Part shown: positions 41,840 to 53,947 of the stretch, piece after piece
Numbering within the stretch: position 1 is the first letter of the stretch
How the letters are laid out: every line of letters starts with the position of its first letter
Origin: Terana coerulea
Lineage: Eukaryota; Basidiomycota; Agaricomycetes; Polyporales; Phanerochaetaceae
NCBI GenBank assembly: GCA_024811115.1
Contig: JAKOGH010000691.1
Coordinates: 62,001 to 126,000 of the forward strand
Reading direction: 5' to 3'
Length of the DNA stretch: 64,000 bases
Notes under the pieces: generated by a model
Told to the model about the DNA's origin: nothing
Databases searched by the model: none
The model's input: the letters and a program-made list of their open reading frames with translations, nothing else
Translations under genes and position numbers: made by a program

Positions 41840-44800
41840 CTATAAGCACCAGCCCACCGCAACGGCGGCATCCCGCACCCCTCGTGACTGGGACAGCGTC
41901 AGCGCGTAGTTGAGGCACTCGCGTTCGCGGTCTCTGCGCCCCTGGAGCTTGTACGCCCGCGCGAGGAAGTACCACGCCTCGGGCACGTCCCACGCCGGGC
42001 CCCGCGTGAGGTCGGACAGCAGGCCCGCGGCGAGGTCGACGTTCTCCATGTTCACGCCCGCGTGCTTCGACTCGGGCGACGGCGCTGGGCTGGAGAGGTA
42101 GACGCGGCACAGGTAGATGGTCGCGGGCACGTCGTTCGGGTGTATAAAAGGGCTTTGCGGAAGGCCTCGGCTGCACGGTCGTCGTCTCCCAACGCAGCGT
42201 AGTACAGCCCGAGCTGTGAAGAAACGAGTCAGTATAGCGCTGAGCCAGGTTTTCTGGACATCGCTCACCTGGACCCCAAACCGCTGGATTGTCCTCGTCC
42301 CGGACCTCCGCTTCCTGTATGGCGCCCTTCGCCTGCTCGATCTTGCCCAGCCGTCGGAATATCGCCGCAGACATGAGCCAGAGGTCGCTCAGCAGGCGAA
42401 GGTCCCGGCTCGTCCGGCTGTTGGTGTGGCGCGTCACAGGGTCCGGCGAGGACGCGCGAGGAGGTGGAGGCACGTCGAGCAGCCCAAGATCGTGCTGCGA
42501 CGCATGTATACTCTGATACTGCCGCAGATGGATCGAAGAGGCTTGGTAAGGGTTGTGGCTAAGCACCGAATGGAAGTCTGAGCGCGAAAGTAATATGAGT
42601 GTCGTCGATTGGCGTTGATAGCAGAGAACGTACCTGGCGCCGAGCTCGTCCTCTTCAGACTCAAACTGCCATGCCGCCCGACCCCGTGCCCGATTTTCTT
42701 CGAGATGGTCGTAATCCGCGCCTGCCCCTTGTGCACGCCGCTCTTCAACACCTCTCGCACCTTCTTTCCCCGCGAGACGTCCCGATCCTTTCTCATCCAA
42801 CGATGATGAACGCTTCTCTCCGTTGGTGTCGCTCTGCCCTAGAATGGTAGAACTGCGCGTTGCCGGCACATCTTCACCCGGGGTTGCTGGCGTGATGGTG
42901 ATAGGAATTGGCGGAGCGAGATGGTCGGTTGAGTTTTCGGTTGCCTGCTCCAAGCTAGTCTTGATGGCAGGGGCCATAGGCTGCTGTGTCCGCACAGAGG
43001 CCACGTCAGAACGCCGGGTATCCTGTGAGACCCTACGACTGTCTATCGACTGTCTCCCTAAGATGACAGAAGACTTAGCGCGATCTTAGCTCGGAAGACG
43101 AGCTGCTTACGGTCGTCCAATGCTGCCGGCCGCTTCTCGCGGAACCAGTGGAAAACCTCCAACCACTTATCACCAACAGCCTCTGCACCCTCGACGAACT
43201 CCGTCAGCGCAAGCTGGGTCATCCGAGCCTGGAAGCGCATGCTCAAACCTCTCCTGGCGGCTCGCAGGTGGTCGATCGCCCGGTTCTTGCAATAAGGTCG
43301 CTGAAGGCGGGATGTCTTTGGCGCCCGGAGCAACGACAGTCTCCGTAGGATGACCGTTGGCTGTAACGCCGTTGAGATGTAGCTCGCCGCCGTTTTGCAC
43401 TGTCTCCGCGAAGTCCCGAATGGTGAGGTTGCCGTTCGGTGCGGATCCGTTCCCGTCCACCGTCGCTGCCACATGGGCTTCCTCCTCGTTCAGGTCAGCT
43501 TCTGCGATGCCGATGCCGACTTCTAGGACGCCCTTCGACGCTTTCCAGTCGCCCGTGGACGCCAGGAGCAGGCCCAGAAGGTGCCAATGCCGCACTTCGT
43601 CCGAGTCCGCTTCGACGGCCGCCCGTGCTTGTTCGATGGCGGCGGCGACGTCCTTCGAGGGCCCTGGCCGAGAGAGCGCCAGAGCCAGGTGATGATGTGC
43701 GGATGCCGTTGGGAAGGTGTCAACAGCAGCGACAAACTGCTCAAGAGATTTTGCCAGTTTGGCGTCGCGAGTCCGAGGGTCTTGCTCTGTGCCCATATGT
43801 GTTAGCGAGAGGCTTTTAATGCGTACATCATGTAACGGACCAGTATAAGCCATAGCAGAGTACCATATTCCTTCGGCCAAGTGGACGCTGGCAACGAGTT
43901 CTTTATCATCTGCGTCTAGGCGCGCCTTCGCCTTTTCGACAATGGCACCAGCCTCCTTGGCGAGCTCGACAGCTTTGCTGTAGTCGGTCTCTTGCACTGC
44001 CAGGCCGGAAAAAACCTTCGAGCCCTGAACGAGAGTTTGGACCCACTGCCGATCTGTATCCCAGTCGCTGCCTTCGCTAGATGATGCTGTCTGAGAAGAT
44101 CCCGCTTCTATCGCTTTGCTCACCACTTGTATGTACAAGCGAAGCGTACGCTTGGCCAGTTCTGGATCACCAGACGCCGAGAGCAGTCGGAACATATGTC
44201 GGTATATGCGGTAGGAATTGAACGTGAGCCGCGCCGCCCACCACAAGAACTGAATGGGAATGTGATTCAACTTTCGATATATACCATAGTATGATAAACC
44301 ACTGACGTCGATGACCCACCCGGCGTATTCCCCTACCGCACCATCTGCTTCCCAGGTTGCGACGCACAGATCGACAAAGTCTTCCACCAAAACGTTGCGT
44401 TCGCCTGCCTGAGGGAAATGCGTGCATACACTGAGGAGGGCACGGAGGTCTTGCAGGACCGAGCGAGCGCTGCTGATCCACCGAGGGCTCTTGGCTCGTA
44501 GTACGTCTGTGGGAAGCAGGCGTGCCCGCAAGATGAAGGCTCGCACGTACAGTGTTCCGACGGTTGCCCTCAACTCGGGTCTGAAGGCTGCAGGCCAGGA
44601 AGCGCTGCATTGCTTGTAGAGGGTTTGCAACGTCCAGTATGAGGTGGTTTGAGTGTCGTCCGAAGCAGGGTCGCAGGACTGCGATGTTAGAATGATAGCT
44701 CTACGCAGCACCCGTTCCGCCCATCTCCAAAGTTCTTGAAATTTGACAAATGAACCTGACGTGGATTGGGTAGAAGGGGTTGTAGTGTAGCGTTGTAGTT

Positions 44801-45646
44801 CAGGGAGCAATGCATTGATCAGAGGCACAGCCGCGGCGTATGCATTGACAGCTTTCTGAGGTACTTCGGGGTTGAGGCGTTCGAGAGACATGCCTATATA
44901 TTCACTGTAAGAGATAGACTTGGGCTAAACCGAGATACGCACCTTTCAAAGTGATGCTACGTAAACACTCCGTAACTCCCCATAGGTGACCATCCTCTGC
45001 AACGGCACTGGCTGCTGCAGATGAAGAGACTGTGGTTCCTGTGCGAGACGTAGACGTGGACGCTGTTGTGGATGTGCTTAGCGAAGCGGGCGTAGTTGAG
45101 GAGTCTCTTCGCATTCCTTCGTACGCAGCAATCCGAGCGTGCACGTCTTCGAGATTCGACACTTCGTTGAGAAGTGATAGGCACTCTTCAGGACGTCCTA
45201 GGCCGTAGGCGTAGTAGGCCAAAGCAAGTTTGACTGGCTGTGGCGACGTATCTTGAATGTCATTCCGACCTGAGGATGCGTGGAGACGTACATCTTTGGC
45301 ACTCGTACCCAGTCCCTTCAGCAGATTGTACCCAACCAACGCTTCATCCACCCGCTCCTGCTGCAACATACACTCATTCCCCAGTTCGAGCGGACCGCCC
45401 TTCCCACCTTCGCTACCCTCCGACGTCTGGCCACACTCCAGCACCAAAGCGAGGGCTTGCGTTTGGGACGCTAGCTCTGCCACGTCCGAGTAGCCGAGAC
45501 AATGCTTGTTGAACTTTCGCAAGAGCTCAGCCCATGACAAAAGGTCTCCTTTGGGACCTTTGGCAGGAGATTGGACGTCCCAGCTTCCCGCAGTGAGGTG
45601 TTGCCAGGAGCTGCGACCAATAGTGCTTGTCTTTCCCGGCTGACAT
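41840..45646 (-). CDS. YPP1/TTC7-like TPR protein, PI4-kinase scaffold
   Basis: A large multi-exon gene from the ATG at about 45646 (MSAGKDKHYW) to the stop at 41840, giving well over 1,100 residues. Recognisable parts include LLSWAELLRKFNKHC near the N-terminus, repeated helical TPR-like segments (ALAYYAYGLGRPEECLSLL, RLTFNSYRIYRHMFRLL, AHHHLALALS, HWHLLGLLLAST), an acidic/Ser-rich linker, and a C-terminal TPR block (LGLYYAALGDDDRAAEAFRKAL, AWYFLARAYKLQGR, ECLNYALTLSQS). Ypp1 and TTC7 link the PI4-kinase Stt4/PI4KA to EFR3 at the plasma membrane. Assignment is by overall pattern, so moderately certain. Four apparent one-base breaks occur, near 45607 (GG), 43231 (GG), 42787 (CC) and 42146-42149 (A run), each between conserved segments. 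Confidence 0.7.
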
Positions 45647-46460
45647 TTCGGAGCGCTTTGTTGTGGCTGCCTAGTCACATAAGCCCAGTACAAGACAAAC
45701 AAAGTCGGCTGGGGAAAGACTGAAGCTGGTGCAAAAATAAGGGAGGTGAAGGGTATGAGGTGGTAGAGAAGATCGGTTCGCCTGATCTCCAGGCACCGAA
45801 CCAGACTGATCCATTTTTCTCACGCCACAAACCCGTCAGTCGTTTCGGGCGCGGACTGCACGATGGCCTGTGGTCACCATCCCTCCTTCACGCAATCTTC
45901 ACTTACCACAGTATAGGTCTCATGGAGACATGACAAAGTGCAACTACTTTACAAGCTGATATCTGATGCCCTACAAACGTTTTACATGAGGTGAGTGGCG
46001 ATACTAGACTGACAGGATGCCACGTAATCATGCTCAAAGCTCTGAGTTTCCAGAATCTGTGAGCTGTAGGCTATTACAGCGCGCGAAGCGTCGGAAACAG
46101 ACAGTTTTCTGCGCCACTTCGCTCTGTTGAGAACACTAAGTACTATGATGCTCTTAAAAATCCAGCTTTCCACTAGGTATTGGGTCCCGTTCTTTTCGTC
46201 AAGTTGGCATGTAGTGCCCATCGGCATCGGTGGATATTCGTATACCACTCTTCATACCTCACGGGATTTTTGATGCGAGGACGGTCATCTTTGGAAAAGC
46301 TGCTTTTGCTGGTGTTTCACCGCTGATAAGCAGCTCCGATAAATGCAGCGCACGATGAGCGCCTGTGAAGGTCCTTGTACTCGGTAGATTTCCTGTATAG
46401 GCGAAGGTGGCCACCCGTCGGCAAGTTCCCACACGTGATCTCCATTCGAACCAGTGGTGC
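45647..46460. other. Divergent intergenic region
   Basis: Upstream region of the YPP1-like gene and of the plus-strand gene at 46529. The minus frame 45982-46248 (88 codons) has no supporting feature. No RNA gene or repeat seen. Confidence 0.45.
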
Positions 46461-46467
46461 ATATATA
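46461..46467 (+). promoter_or_regulatory. TATA box of the gene at 46529
   Basis: ATATATA 62 nt upstream of the ATG at 46529. Confidence 0.55.
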
Positions 46468-46528
46468 GGTGCAAGGCGCAAGCCCTTTTTCCCCTTCATT
46501 CCTTGTTCCCTCTCATCATCTCTGCAGG

Positions 46529-47264
46529 ATGTCGTACGCCCAAACACCGTCCGCGATGCATGTGTTTAGTCCTGCTATATCCTCACTCGACCTATACCCT
46601 TCCTCAGCTTCGTCCATGAGTTGCATGTCCCCACTCCAACTTCTCGAACCGCTCTTCTTCGACTCAATGGCGTGTGGCCCGTACACCGCGCTCAGCCACG
46701 AAACCACTATCACGTCCCCTTCTCCCTATTTCTTCGGATTACCGTCTTCCCCGCGAACTTATCGGCGCAACTCGGCCCTCTTCGAGCCATCGGCGGTGAA
46801 TCCGGACAATGGTGGAGGGCAGGGCGCGCTGGGCCTGATGAACATTCCTCGCGACATGGAGATAGCATCTCTGGCCACGGGGATATTGTCTCTGGCCTCG
46901 GAAGACGCGTCGACGTGCAACGGGAACTCCGATGACGATATGGAAGTCGACGCCATGTGCGCTGAGGAAGGAAGCACTCTTCTGTCGCCCATGTTAAGGC
47001 CCATCGAACTCGAAGAGGATCCATACAGTGAGTCCCCCATCTTAACCAAAATACACCGCCTATAACTTCATCTCGCCAGGTTCTCACTCAGAGGTGATGC
47101 AAGAGCTGGCCGGAAGCTGTCTGTCAAGCCCAAAACTCCTCCTATCGCCCCTCATGGATCAATCGTTCTGGAGCCAGGACGGTGCTGGTCATTTGCTGTC
47201 GAGCACACGGGCCGTTGGCGACTGGGCTGATACCCAGTCCGGAAGGCACGTCCTTGTGGATTGA
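46529..47264 (+). CDS. Uncharacterised Ser/Pro-rich protein
   Basis: Two exons (46529-47027 and 47080-47264) joined by a 52-nt intron with GTGAGT and CCAG borders that keep the frame, giving about 227 residues. The start MSYAQTPSAMHVFSP has a TATA box 62 nt upstream. The protein is rich in Ser, Pro and Leu early on, then acidic (DDDMEVDAMCAEEGS, IELEEDPYS). It has no signal peptide or membrane segment. The C-terminus reads SFWSQDGAGHLLSST ... HVLVD. It could be a nuclear or regulatory protein from composition alone. No family recognised. Confidence 0.55.
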
Positions 47265-48181
47265 CGCGACATTCTCCAATAGTTCATACGCGCTGCCATA
47301 ACAGTGGATATTCCGCTTGGTCTGTGCACGGCCCTCTGTAGTACTTTCCTGTGTAGTAACAGTACTTATCACATTATTAACCACGCATTGTATTGGTACC
47401 CCCTTTTCCCCCGCGCCATTTGTTACCTTTCCGGAATACTCAGGCTCTGTTCATACTTGTGGTCAAGTGAACGGCTCTGGACGGTTCTCCGTTATTGTGG
47501 TGCACAACAGCAAGGCCGGCCGACCGGCACTTCAAGCCGAATGCGACGGAGCTTGCCGAAGCCACTGCAACCGTAAGCGTCAGCACCCTTGTTAACTTGC
47601 TCTCGAGTTTCGACCGCTGCCAGCTCTCGAACCTGTATTATACTCGGCCTGCATCTCTTCTTGAATCTCCATTGCAATGCAAGAGTAGAAAAATGGAAGG
47701 CTTGTCTCTCTTATCGGCTATTTCGAGCTCTCAAGTCTCTCCATGGGTCTGGTTGTATGTGTTCTACTACGGTTCACGGAGATGCGCCGCCGGCGAAGCT
47801 AAAAGCACCACCCTAGGAATCAAGCTGCTCGCAGAAGATGAGGCAAATAACCAGTTGTAAAACCAACACAGCTGGGTATATGTGTGTACAGTCCAAGCTG
47901 CAATCAGAAAAAACGTGCCTTGCCACTCGAAGAACATGTGCTGCTTGGGCCACTGATGCCTGAAGCAGGCGCCCATGGGCATATTGTGATGGTACATAAG
48001 GACAGCCTGCCCTTGTTGCCCGTTACTTGACCCCTTGTCTCGAACCCCCAGCATACAGGCCGCCTTGACAGTGGAGCAATCTCTAGCCTCGGCACCATTT
48101 ACCATCGAACGACACGAATTCAGTAACTGGGTTCTTCGTGTATCCGCTTTCCGCAGCTACAGAGTACGTTTGGTATTCTCG
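47265..48181. other. Intergenic, no convincing gene
   Basis: Frames of 75-121 codons on the plus strand (47317-47595 and 47495-47860) overlap and lack features. The stretch probably holds the 3' end of the gene at 46529 and the promoter of the next one. Confidence 0.4.
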
Positions 48182-49145
48182 ATGCATCATATGCAGCAAC
48201 CTGACAAGTACGCCAGAGCTGGAATTGCGGAAGAAACCACGTCAAATTCTTTGGAGGTAGCCTCAGATAAAGACATGATGGCCCCACCGCACGCTGCCCA
48301 AAGCCCTGGCACGGACGGCGAACTTGAAGTTCAATATTCCGGTAAGCCTTTGCCGCTTAGGAGATAAACCACGCACCGAAACCTTATCTCAATCCTCGTG
48401 TAGAGGAGAAAGAGACAGGCGCTGAATACGCCATAGACTACTACGAAGAGCTGCAAGCTTACGGTGAAGAAGACGACGGTGCCGCCGAGGACGAAGAAGA
48501 AGACGAAGACGAGGAAGAGGACGAAGCCGCAGATGAGCTTATACGAGAAAATGAAGCTGCGTTCGCGGCCTTCGAGCTCGTATTTGACGATGTCATGGGC
48601 ATCCTTGGAGATATCGATGCTGTCGAATCTCTGAAGGGCCCCGAAGAGCCGGAAGTTTCCTCCAACCGTCGGCAACCCGCTTCTGGCACGAAGGGCAACA
48701 GAAAGCGAGCTCGAGACAGCACGGCTGAGGACAACGGGGTCTTGGCTGGAAGTAGTGCTCGTGGCCGCCGGGTTCGTGCTCGCTTGGATAGCGCTGGCAG
48801 CGAAGTCGGTGATGAGGAGTCTCCTGGATCGCATCGAAGCGCAAGGGCACGCAGCAAACACCTCGAGCCGCCTTCCCCCGACTCTCTGTCCGGGACGCTT
48901 CTCCCCCTGAGGACGACTTCCTCTTTCTCGCCTTGATGGAGGAAGATAGCGGAGCAGAAGCTGTTGCCGCACCTGAACAAGTGGGTGACAGATCGCCAAT
49001 GGTGGCCACCTCGTCGTCAAGTTCTCCAAAACGAAAACGTAGGGCTGGGCCTCCGGAGGACGCTCATCAGGCGTCAGTCGTAAAGGATGGCCCCTCACCG
49101 CCGAAGCGTCGTCGTGGTCACCAGGTAGTAGAGCACCGACGTTGA
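48182..49145 (+). CDS. Uncharacterised acidic protein with basic C-terminal motifs, frame break
   Basis: Likely start at the ATG at 48182 (MHHMQQPDKYARAG), exon 1 to 48341, intron with GTAAGC and TGTAG borders, exon 2 from 48404. Exon 2 encodes a very acidic stretch (about 20 Asp/Glu near 48460-48530), then AFELVFDDVMGILGDIDAV, then a basic Ser-rich part (KRARD, RGRRVRARL). The frame is lost at a run of five C (48875-48879); the following frame continues EDDFLFLALMEEDSG ... SPKRKRRAG ... PPKRRRGHQ to the stop at 49145. The two clusters of Lys/Arg look like nuclear localisation signals. The composition suggests a nuclear or chromatin-associated protein. No family recognised, and the start is uncertain. 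Confidence 0.5.
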
Positions 49146-49876
49146 CCGTTTCCATTTCAAAGACGTATCGCATCTGCGTCAACACCCTGCTGGACGCCTT
49201 CTTTGTTGTTACCTGTTTGTCCTACGCTTCCTCATCATTTCCGTTGGTTTAAAGTCTCACTCATCCTGCCTTAGACTCGAATGTAGAATTAAGGCTTTCT
49301 ATTCTCTTCGCAATCATGTAGAGATGGAGTCTACGCATCGTACCTCGTCTAAGTCTTTCTACATAGACCTAGTCGTTGCGTGCTGTAGGCCTAGTATATG
49401 ATGCCAAGTGTTCTCACATATCGGGCAAGCTTTCGTCTATACCCATCGTATGAGGACCCTCGCAGACTGCAGTGAGAACCATCTCAGCCGAGAATGGAGA
49501 ACTGGGCCAGCGATACAGAGCTATAATAATCCCTAGACTGAAGGTTCTGTCTGTAACCATAGCTTTTTGCGACATCCCTGACGAGCTGTTGCCCTCTCCG
49601 CCTGAGCAAGCTGAATGAAGGCAGTGTATGGCGGTCTTGAGTCGGTGTCGAGGCTTGGAAGGAGTGATCAGCCAATCGGAGAACCCGTTTTGTATAGACG
49701 CCGACTGTCATGGTCCTCGGCGTGGAGCGCCTCCAATAGCGTCAGCGTTCTACAAAAGTCTACCTATACACCCGCCACCACGTTCCCGAACGACCCCCGA
49801 ACGACCCCCGACGACCTGCCCGACTACACCTTGAGCGGCCCATCGTCGGCGCTTATAGCCTAGTCATCGACTCCTC
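49146..49876. other. Intergenic between the acidic protein and ZIP genes
   Basis: No gene recognised. A short tandem repeat (CGAACGACCCC units, about 49788-49815) lies in the ZIP promoter. Confidence 0.45.
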
Positions 49877-51685
49877 ATGCCCGCAACGCCTTTCACACTG
49901 CAGACCTTTCGAGGGAAAACACCAGAGATACTCAATCTGGACACTGTACCGACCAAGTTCGGAGTGAGCGTGGGGATTTTTGTCGTGTCACTCTTTGGTG
50001 CGTACTTGAACTCCAGCAGCTATATGGTCGTGCTTATTTGCGTCCTATGTAGCCGTGTCGTTCCCCTCGCTCTCGAAGAAGGTCAAGTACATACGCATAC
50101 CTTCCATACTGTTCTTCCTGGGCAAACACTTCGGAACGGGAGTCATCCTTTCCACCGCCTTTGTGCACTTGCTGCCAGACTCATTCAAGTCTCTCAATCC
50201 TCACCTGGCGGGCCTCATTGTGTACGTTCGACCATAGACTCTCATTCCGTCGCTCCACGATTGATCGCAGAAGCTTGCAGCCTACTATCACTACTATCGA
50301 TATTCCTGGTTGAATGTACGAACATACATCCTTTTGATGCGCTCTGCTCATGTACTTGACCTTTAGATGCATCCACTGCATATGTCGACCGCCTCCAATC
50401 ATATTCATCGCCTCCACAGTCACCCGCACGATCCATCCATTCACGCTCACATTCCCCGTCAAATTCCACTGCTCATAGCAGCCCGTTAATCATCAAAAAT
50501 GTCCCAAGCCCTCCGCTCCCTGAAAGTTTGAACATGAACGAGTCCACTCCGCTGCTGCTCTCACAGCCCCCAAATGCCGCCGGTGAAACGACGGCTCTCA
50601 TCATGCAACCAGCGCCCACGGACGAGATATTCGGGAACTCGCATCACCGCTTCGAGTCGCGGCAGACGCATGCCTCGCGCAGCAGCACCGTGCGTGGCAA
50701 GAAGATCTCGGCCGTCGCGCTGTTTGACGAGGAGGGCCGACTCTACGGCCACGCGGACGTCGCTGGGGAAGTGGCTGTCTCGCCGAACCCATCCAGGACA
50801 CATCTGAAAGTGAACGGCAGCGAAAACGAAGACACGCCCCCATGCGCGGACTCGCATGCAGGACATGGACACGGGCACGGACATGGCCATGGTGGACATT
50901 TCCACCTTGGTATGGATCAGTTTAACCAGAGTAGTGACGAGGGAGCACATGCACACGGTGATGAAGAACCCAGTGAGGAGGTGAAGATCGGCAGGCGGAG
51001 ACAAGTCATTGGCATACTGGTGAGTTCTGCACCAAACATGATAGCACGTACCCCTGTCGCTGACGCATGGATGCACGCAGATGCTACAACTTGGTATTAT
51101 GCTGCACTCTATGGTGATTGGCCTGACACTGTCAATAACGGCTGGCTCTGAATTCAGTGTGTTGAATCTGCTCGCACTGTTCTATGAGGATTATTGACAC
51201 CACTTCGTCTTGTAGCAACCCTCGTGACAGCAATCCTATTCCACCAACTCTTTGAAGGGCTGTCGCTCGGTATCCGGATAGCCGGCCTTCCGTCACAAGC
51301 TACGCAAGGTGTGCATTCTCGTCTTCTTTCTTGGCTCCGCCATCATTGACCTCTGCCAACAACAGGCGGCTTCCGTAGCCTGCCCGGACACATTCTCAAA
51401 CCCGTCCTCGCCGCCCTCTTCGCGTTGACGACGCCCTTCGGCATCGGCATCGGCCTACTCAGCTTTTCAAGTCAGAACGGCCACCGCTCAGACAGGCTGG
51501 CACATATTCAAGGGATTATGTCCGCGATGTCTGCAGGTATGCTCGTGTACGCCGCGTGCGTGGAGATGCTCGCCGGAGACTTTGTTATGGACCCGATGAT
51601 GTGGCGCAGTAGCCTGAAGCGTCAGTTCTCTGCGTTGCTCAGCCTGTTTGCGGGCGTGGCCGCTATGGCATCTATCGGACATTGA
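49877..51685 (+). CDS. ZIP family zinc/iron transporter
   Basis: Seven exons: 49877-49997, 50053-50221, 50281-50315, 50367-51019, 51081-51156, 51216-51308 and 51366-51685. All keep the frame. The start is MPATPFTLQTFRGK. Membrane segments include KFGVSVGIFVVSLFG, HFGTGVILSTAFVHLLPD (TM2-3 metal site) and LLSLLSIFLVEYVSTAYVD. A long cytosolic loop of over 200 residues holds a His-rich cluster (HAGHGHGHGHGHGGHFH). The conserved TM4-TM5 pair follows: IMLHSMVIGLTLSITAGSEF and ILFHQLFEGLSLGIRIAG. The last exon ends MASIGH. The His cluster is typical of fungal ZRT-type importers and probably senses or binds zinc. It resembles ZRT1/ZRT2 at the plasma membrane more than the vacuolar ZRT3, but location is inferred. 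No frame break was found. Confidence 0.9.
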
Positions 51686-52373
51686 CTGTGATACGACTTC
51701 ATGTAAGGATACATGACACGGACCAATTACACCACATTGTTAGTAGTAGCATCGCAGTGTATTTTTTCACGATTGTTTTGTACGATTTCTCTCTTGTACT
51801 TACTCAGCCTGAGATAGTAGAGCGCATTCAGGTGTTAGTAGACATGAACCCTTCCTGCAAATGCTTACAGTCAGTAAGCGCGCGAAGTAACAAGGAGCTC
51901 GCGCGAGCACTTTTCACAGCAATGGATCCGGAGCACCGTAATTTCCCTATTTGGAGTCGCCATCTGAGTCACGCCACAAAGTGATGCGCTGATGCGCCTC
52001 TGTCGATTTAGCGCCTTCATTGTCTTCCTCCTTCCTCACCATGATCTCAAGGCTCGAAGTCATCATCTCCGCTCTGTTCTACACGCGTCACTCGGTCAAC
52101 ACCTCAAAGTTCTTTGACTGCGCTGGCTATTCGTTGACAGCGTTGGTTGCCGTCGTTGGAACAAGCGGGTGGTCAGGTATTGTTCCGCTTAGAACACAAT
52201 AGCGCGATGCTGTGAACAATGGTCAGCCGCCCTCATGCCCGCCGGACACGCGAAGTTAAACGAGGACAAAGGTTATTTTTGTGCCTAGCCCACGTCTCGG
52301 TGGCCGTTATAAGCCTTTCGCCTTGGTCCCAAAGGCAACCCGTTTTCCGTGGCCCGTCGACCTCTGCGAGGTT
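51686..52373. other. Intergenic between ZIP and AA9 gene D
   Basis: No gene supported. A 100-codon frame (51682-51984) overlaps the ZIP stop and has no features. Confidence 0.45.
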
Positions 52374-52380
52374 TATATAA
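52374..52380 (+). promoter_or_regulatory. TATA box of AA9 gene D
   Basis: TATATAA about 115 nt upstream of the ATG at 52495, followed by a pyrimidine-rich leader. Confidence 0.6.
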
Positions 52381-52494
52381 CTCGCCTCCAGGAGAGCTCT
52401 TCTGCACTCAACCTTTCTTCTCCTGTTGCCTCGCAGACTCTTGACGAGTCTTGTCTCTCCGTGCTTTACTCGCTCACTCTCTACGTCGACGATC

Positions 52495-53652
52495 ATGAAG
52501 TCTTTCACCGCTGCTCTCCTCTCCGCGCTCGCGCTCCTCCCTTACGTTTCCGCCCACGGCTTTGTGAGCCAGTTGGTCGTTGATGGCATGTCCTACAAGG
52601 GCAACTTACCCAACAGCGGATCGCCCTGTAAGTCTTGTATACTCAATCGATGTTCATGCCACTTACAGCTTTTCCCTTAGCGAGCAGCCCTATTCGCATG
52701 ATCTCCAAGATTGACCCTGTCAAGGGCGCATTCAACCCCAGCATGCCATGCGGTCAAGATGCGCAGCCCGCGAACCAGACAGTTCCTGCAAACCCCGGGA
52801 GCGTGCTCCAAATCTTCTGGCTCGCAGGTGGTGGTCAGCTCGTAAGTGGCGGGATACCACTCTGAGCTCGAATGTGTTTGACTGAGCCTTCTGTCGTAGT
52901 GGCCTCACAACACTGGACCGGTCATGAACTACATGGCTTCCTGCGGTGGTGATGACTGCAGCAATGTCAATGCCACGAACGCCGAGTGGTTTAAGATTGA
53001 GCAGTCTGGTCAAAAGTCCGATGGTACCTGGGTGCAGGCAGATATCCGTACGTAGGAAACAATTATTGGTGTGGTCGAGTACTTAACGTTCTCCTTTCAG
53101 AATCTGGCAAGCCCTTTGACCTTACTCTACCTCAGAACCTGGCACCCGGGGGCTACCTTCTTCGCCACGAGATCATCGCCCTCCATCTGGCCACAGAACA
53201 GGGCGGCGCCGAGTTCTATCCCTCGTGCATGCAGCTGGTCGTAGGGGGCACTGGCACTGGCAAGCCAGACTCGACCGTGCACTTCCCGGGAGCATACAAC
53301 GACAACGATGCCGGCATCTTCGACCCCGATGTACGCACTTTTGGCAACTATATGCGCGCAATATGCTGACAATTCGTCATCTTAGGTCTTCAACCCTGGA
53401 GCCAAGTACACATTCCCCGGCCCGGCCCTGTCCAACCTCGTTTCTGGTGGATCTGACAACTCTACCGATACCTCCGCGCCTGCTTCGTCTGGAAGCCCGT
53501 CTGCCTCCATGACTGCCGCCGGGGCGTCCATGTCCGTCGCTTCAGCTCCCTCGGCCTCGTCGCCTGCGGTTCCCACTGCTTCCTCGAAGACCTGCAAGTC
53601 GGGCTACAAGAAGCGCATGGTCAAGCGCCACACGAGGTTCTTCATGAACTAG
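52495..53652 (+). CDS. AA9 LPMO without CBM1, gene D
   Basis: Exons 52495-52627, 52681-52841, 52900-53047, 53101-53330 and 53386-53652, all in frame. The signal peptide is MKSFTAALLSALALLPYVSA, and the mature enzyme starts with His (HGFVSQLVVDGMSYKG). The second copper histidine is in WPHNTGPVMNY, and the axial Tyr lies in GAEFYPSCMQLVV. Cysteine positions (SMPCG, ASCGGDDCS, SCMQ) fit AA9. The catalytic domain is followed by a Ser/Ala/Thr-rich tail (SSGSPSASMTAAGAS) and ends in a short basic segment, CKSGYKKRMVKRHTRF, instead of a CBM1. It belongs to a different AA9 subgroup from genes A-C and is separated from them by about 19 kb of unrelated genes. Confidence 0.9.
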
Positions 53653-53947
53653 ACGGCCACACTACGATTTCGACCTTCCCACGCATCAGCGACCCCGCAC
53701 CGGCTGCGAGTCGCCTGTATTTTGTATGCTTATCAAGGCTCTGACGACTTTTCACGCTGGCCTCGACACGAAGCTCTGTCATTGTAGCGTTAGTGTGCCT
53801 CGTATATACTACACTCGTTTGGTTATTTGTAGTGTTATTGCTGTATAATAACATGACTGTTTGCTTGCTCACTTGCATGCTCCTGCGTAGTCGCCTTGAG
53901 GTTTAGCGAATCAACCAGTACAACCAACTATACCTTCGCAGATGCAT

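Noticed and set aside
49877..50359. Unspliced 160-codon reading of the ZIP first exons
   Set aside because: Splicing at 49997/50053 and 50221/50281 restores the ZIP family sequence; the unspliced reading is intronic after residue 41.
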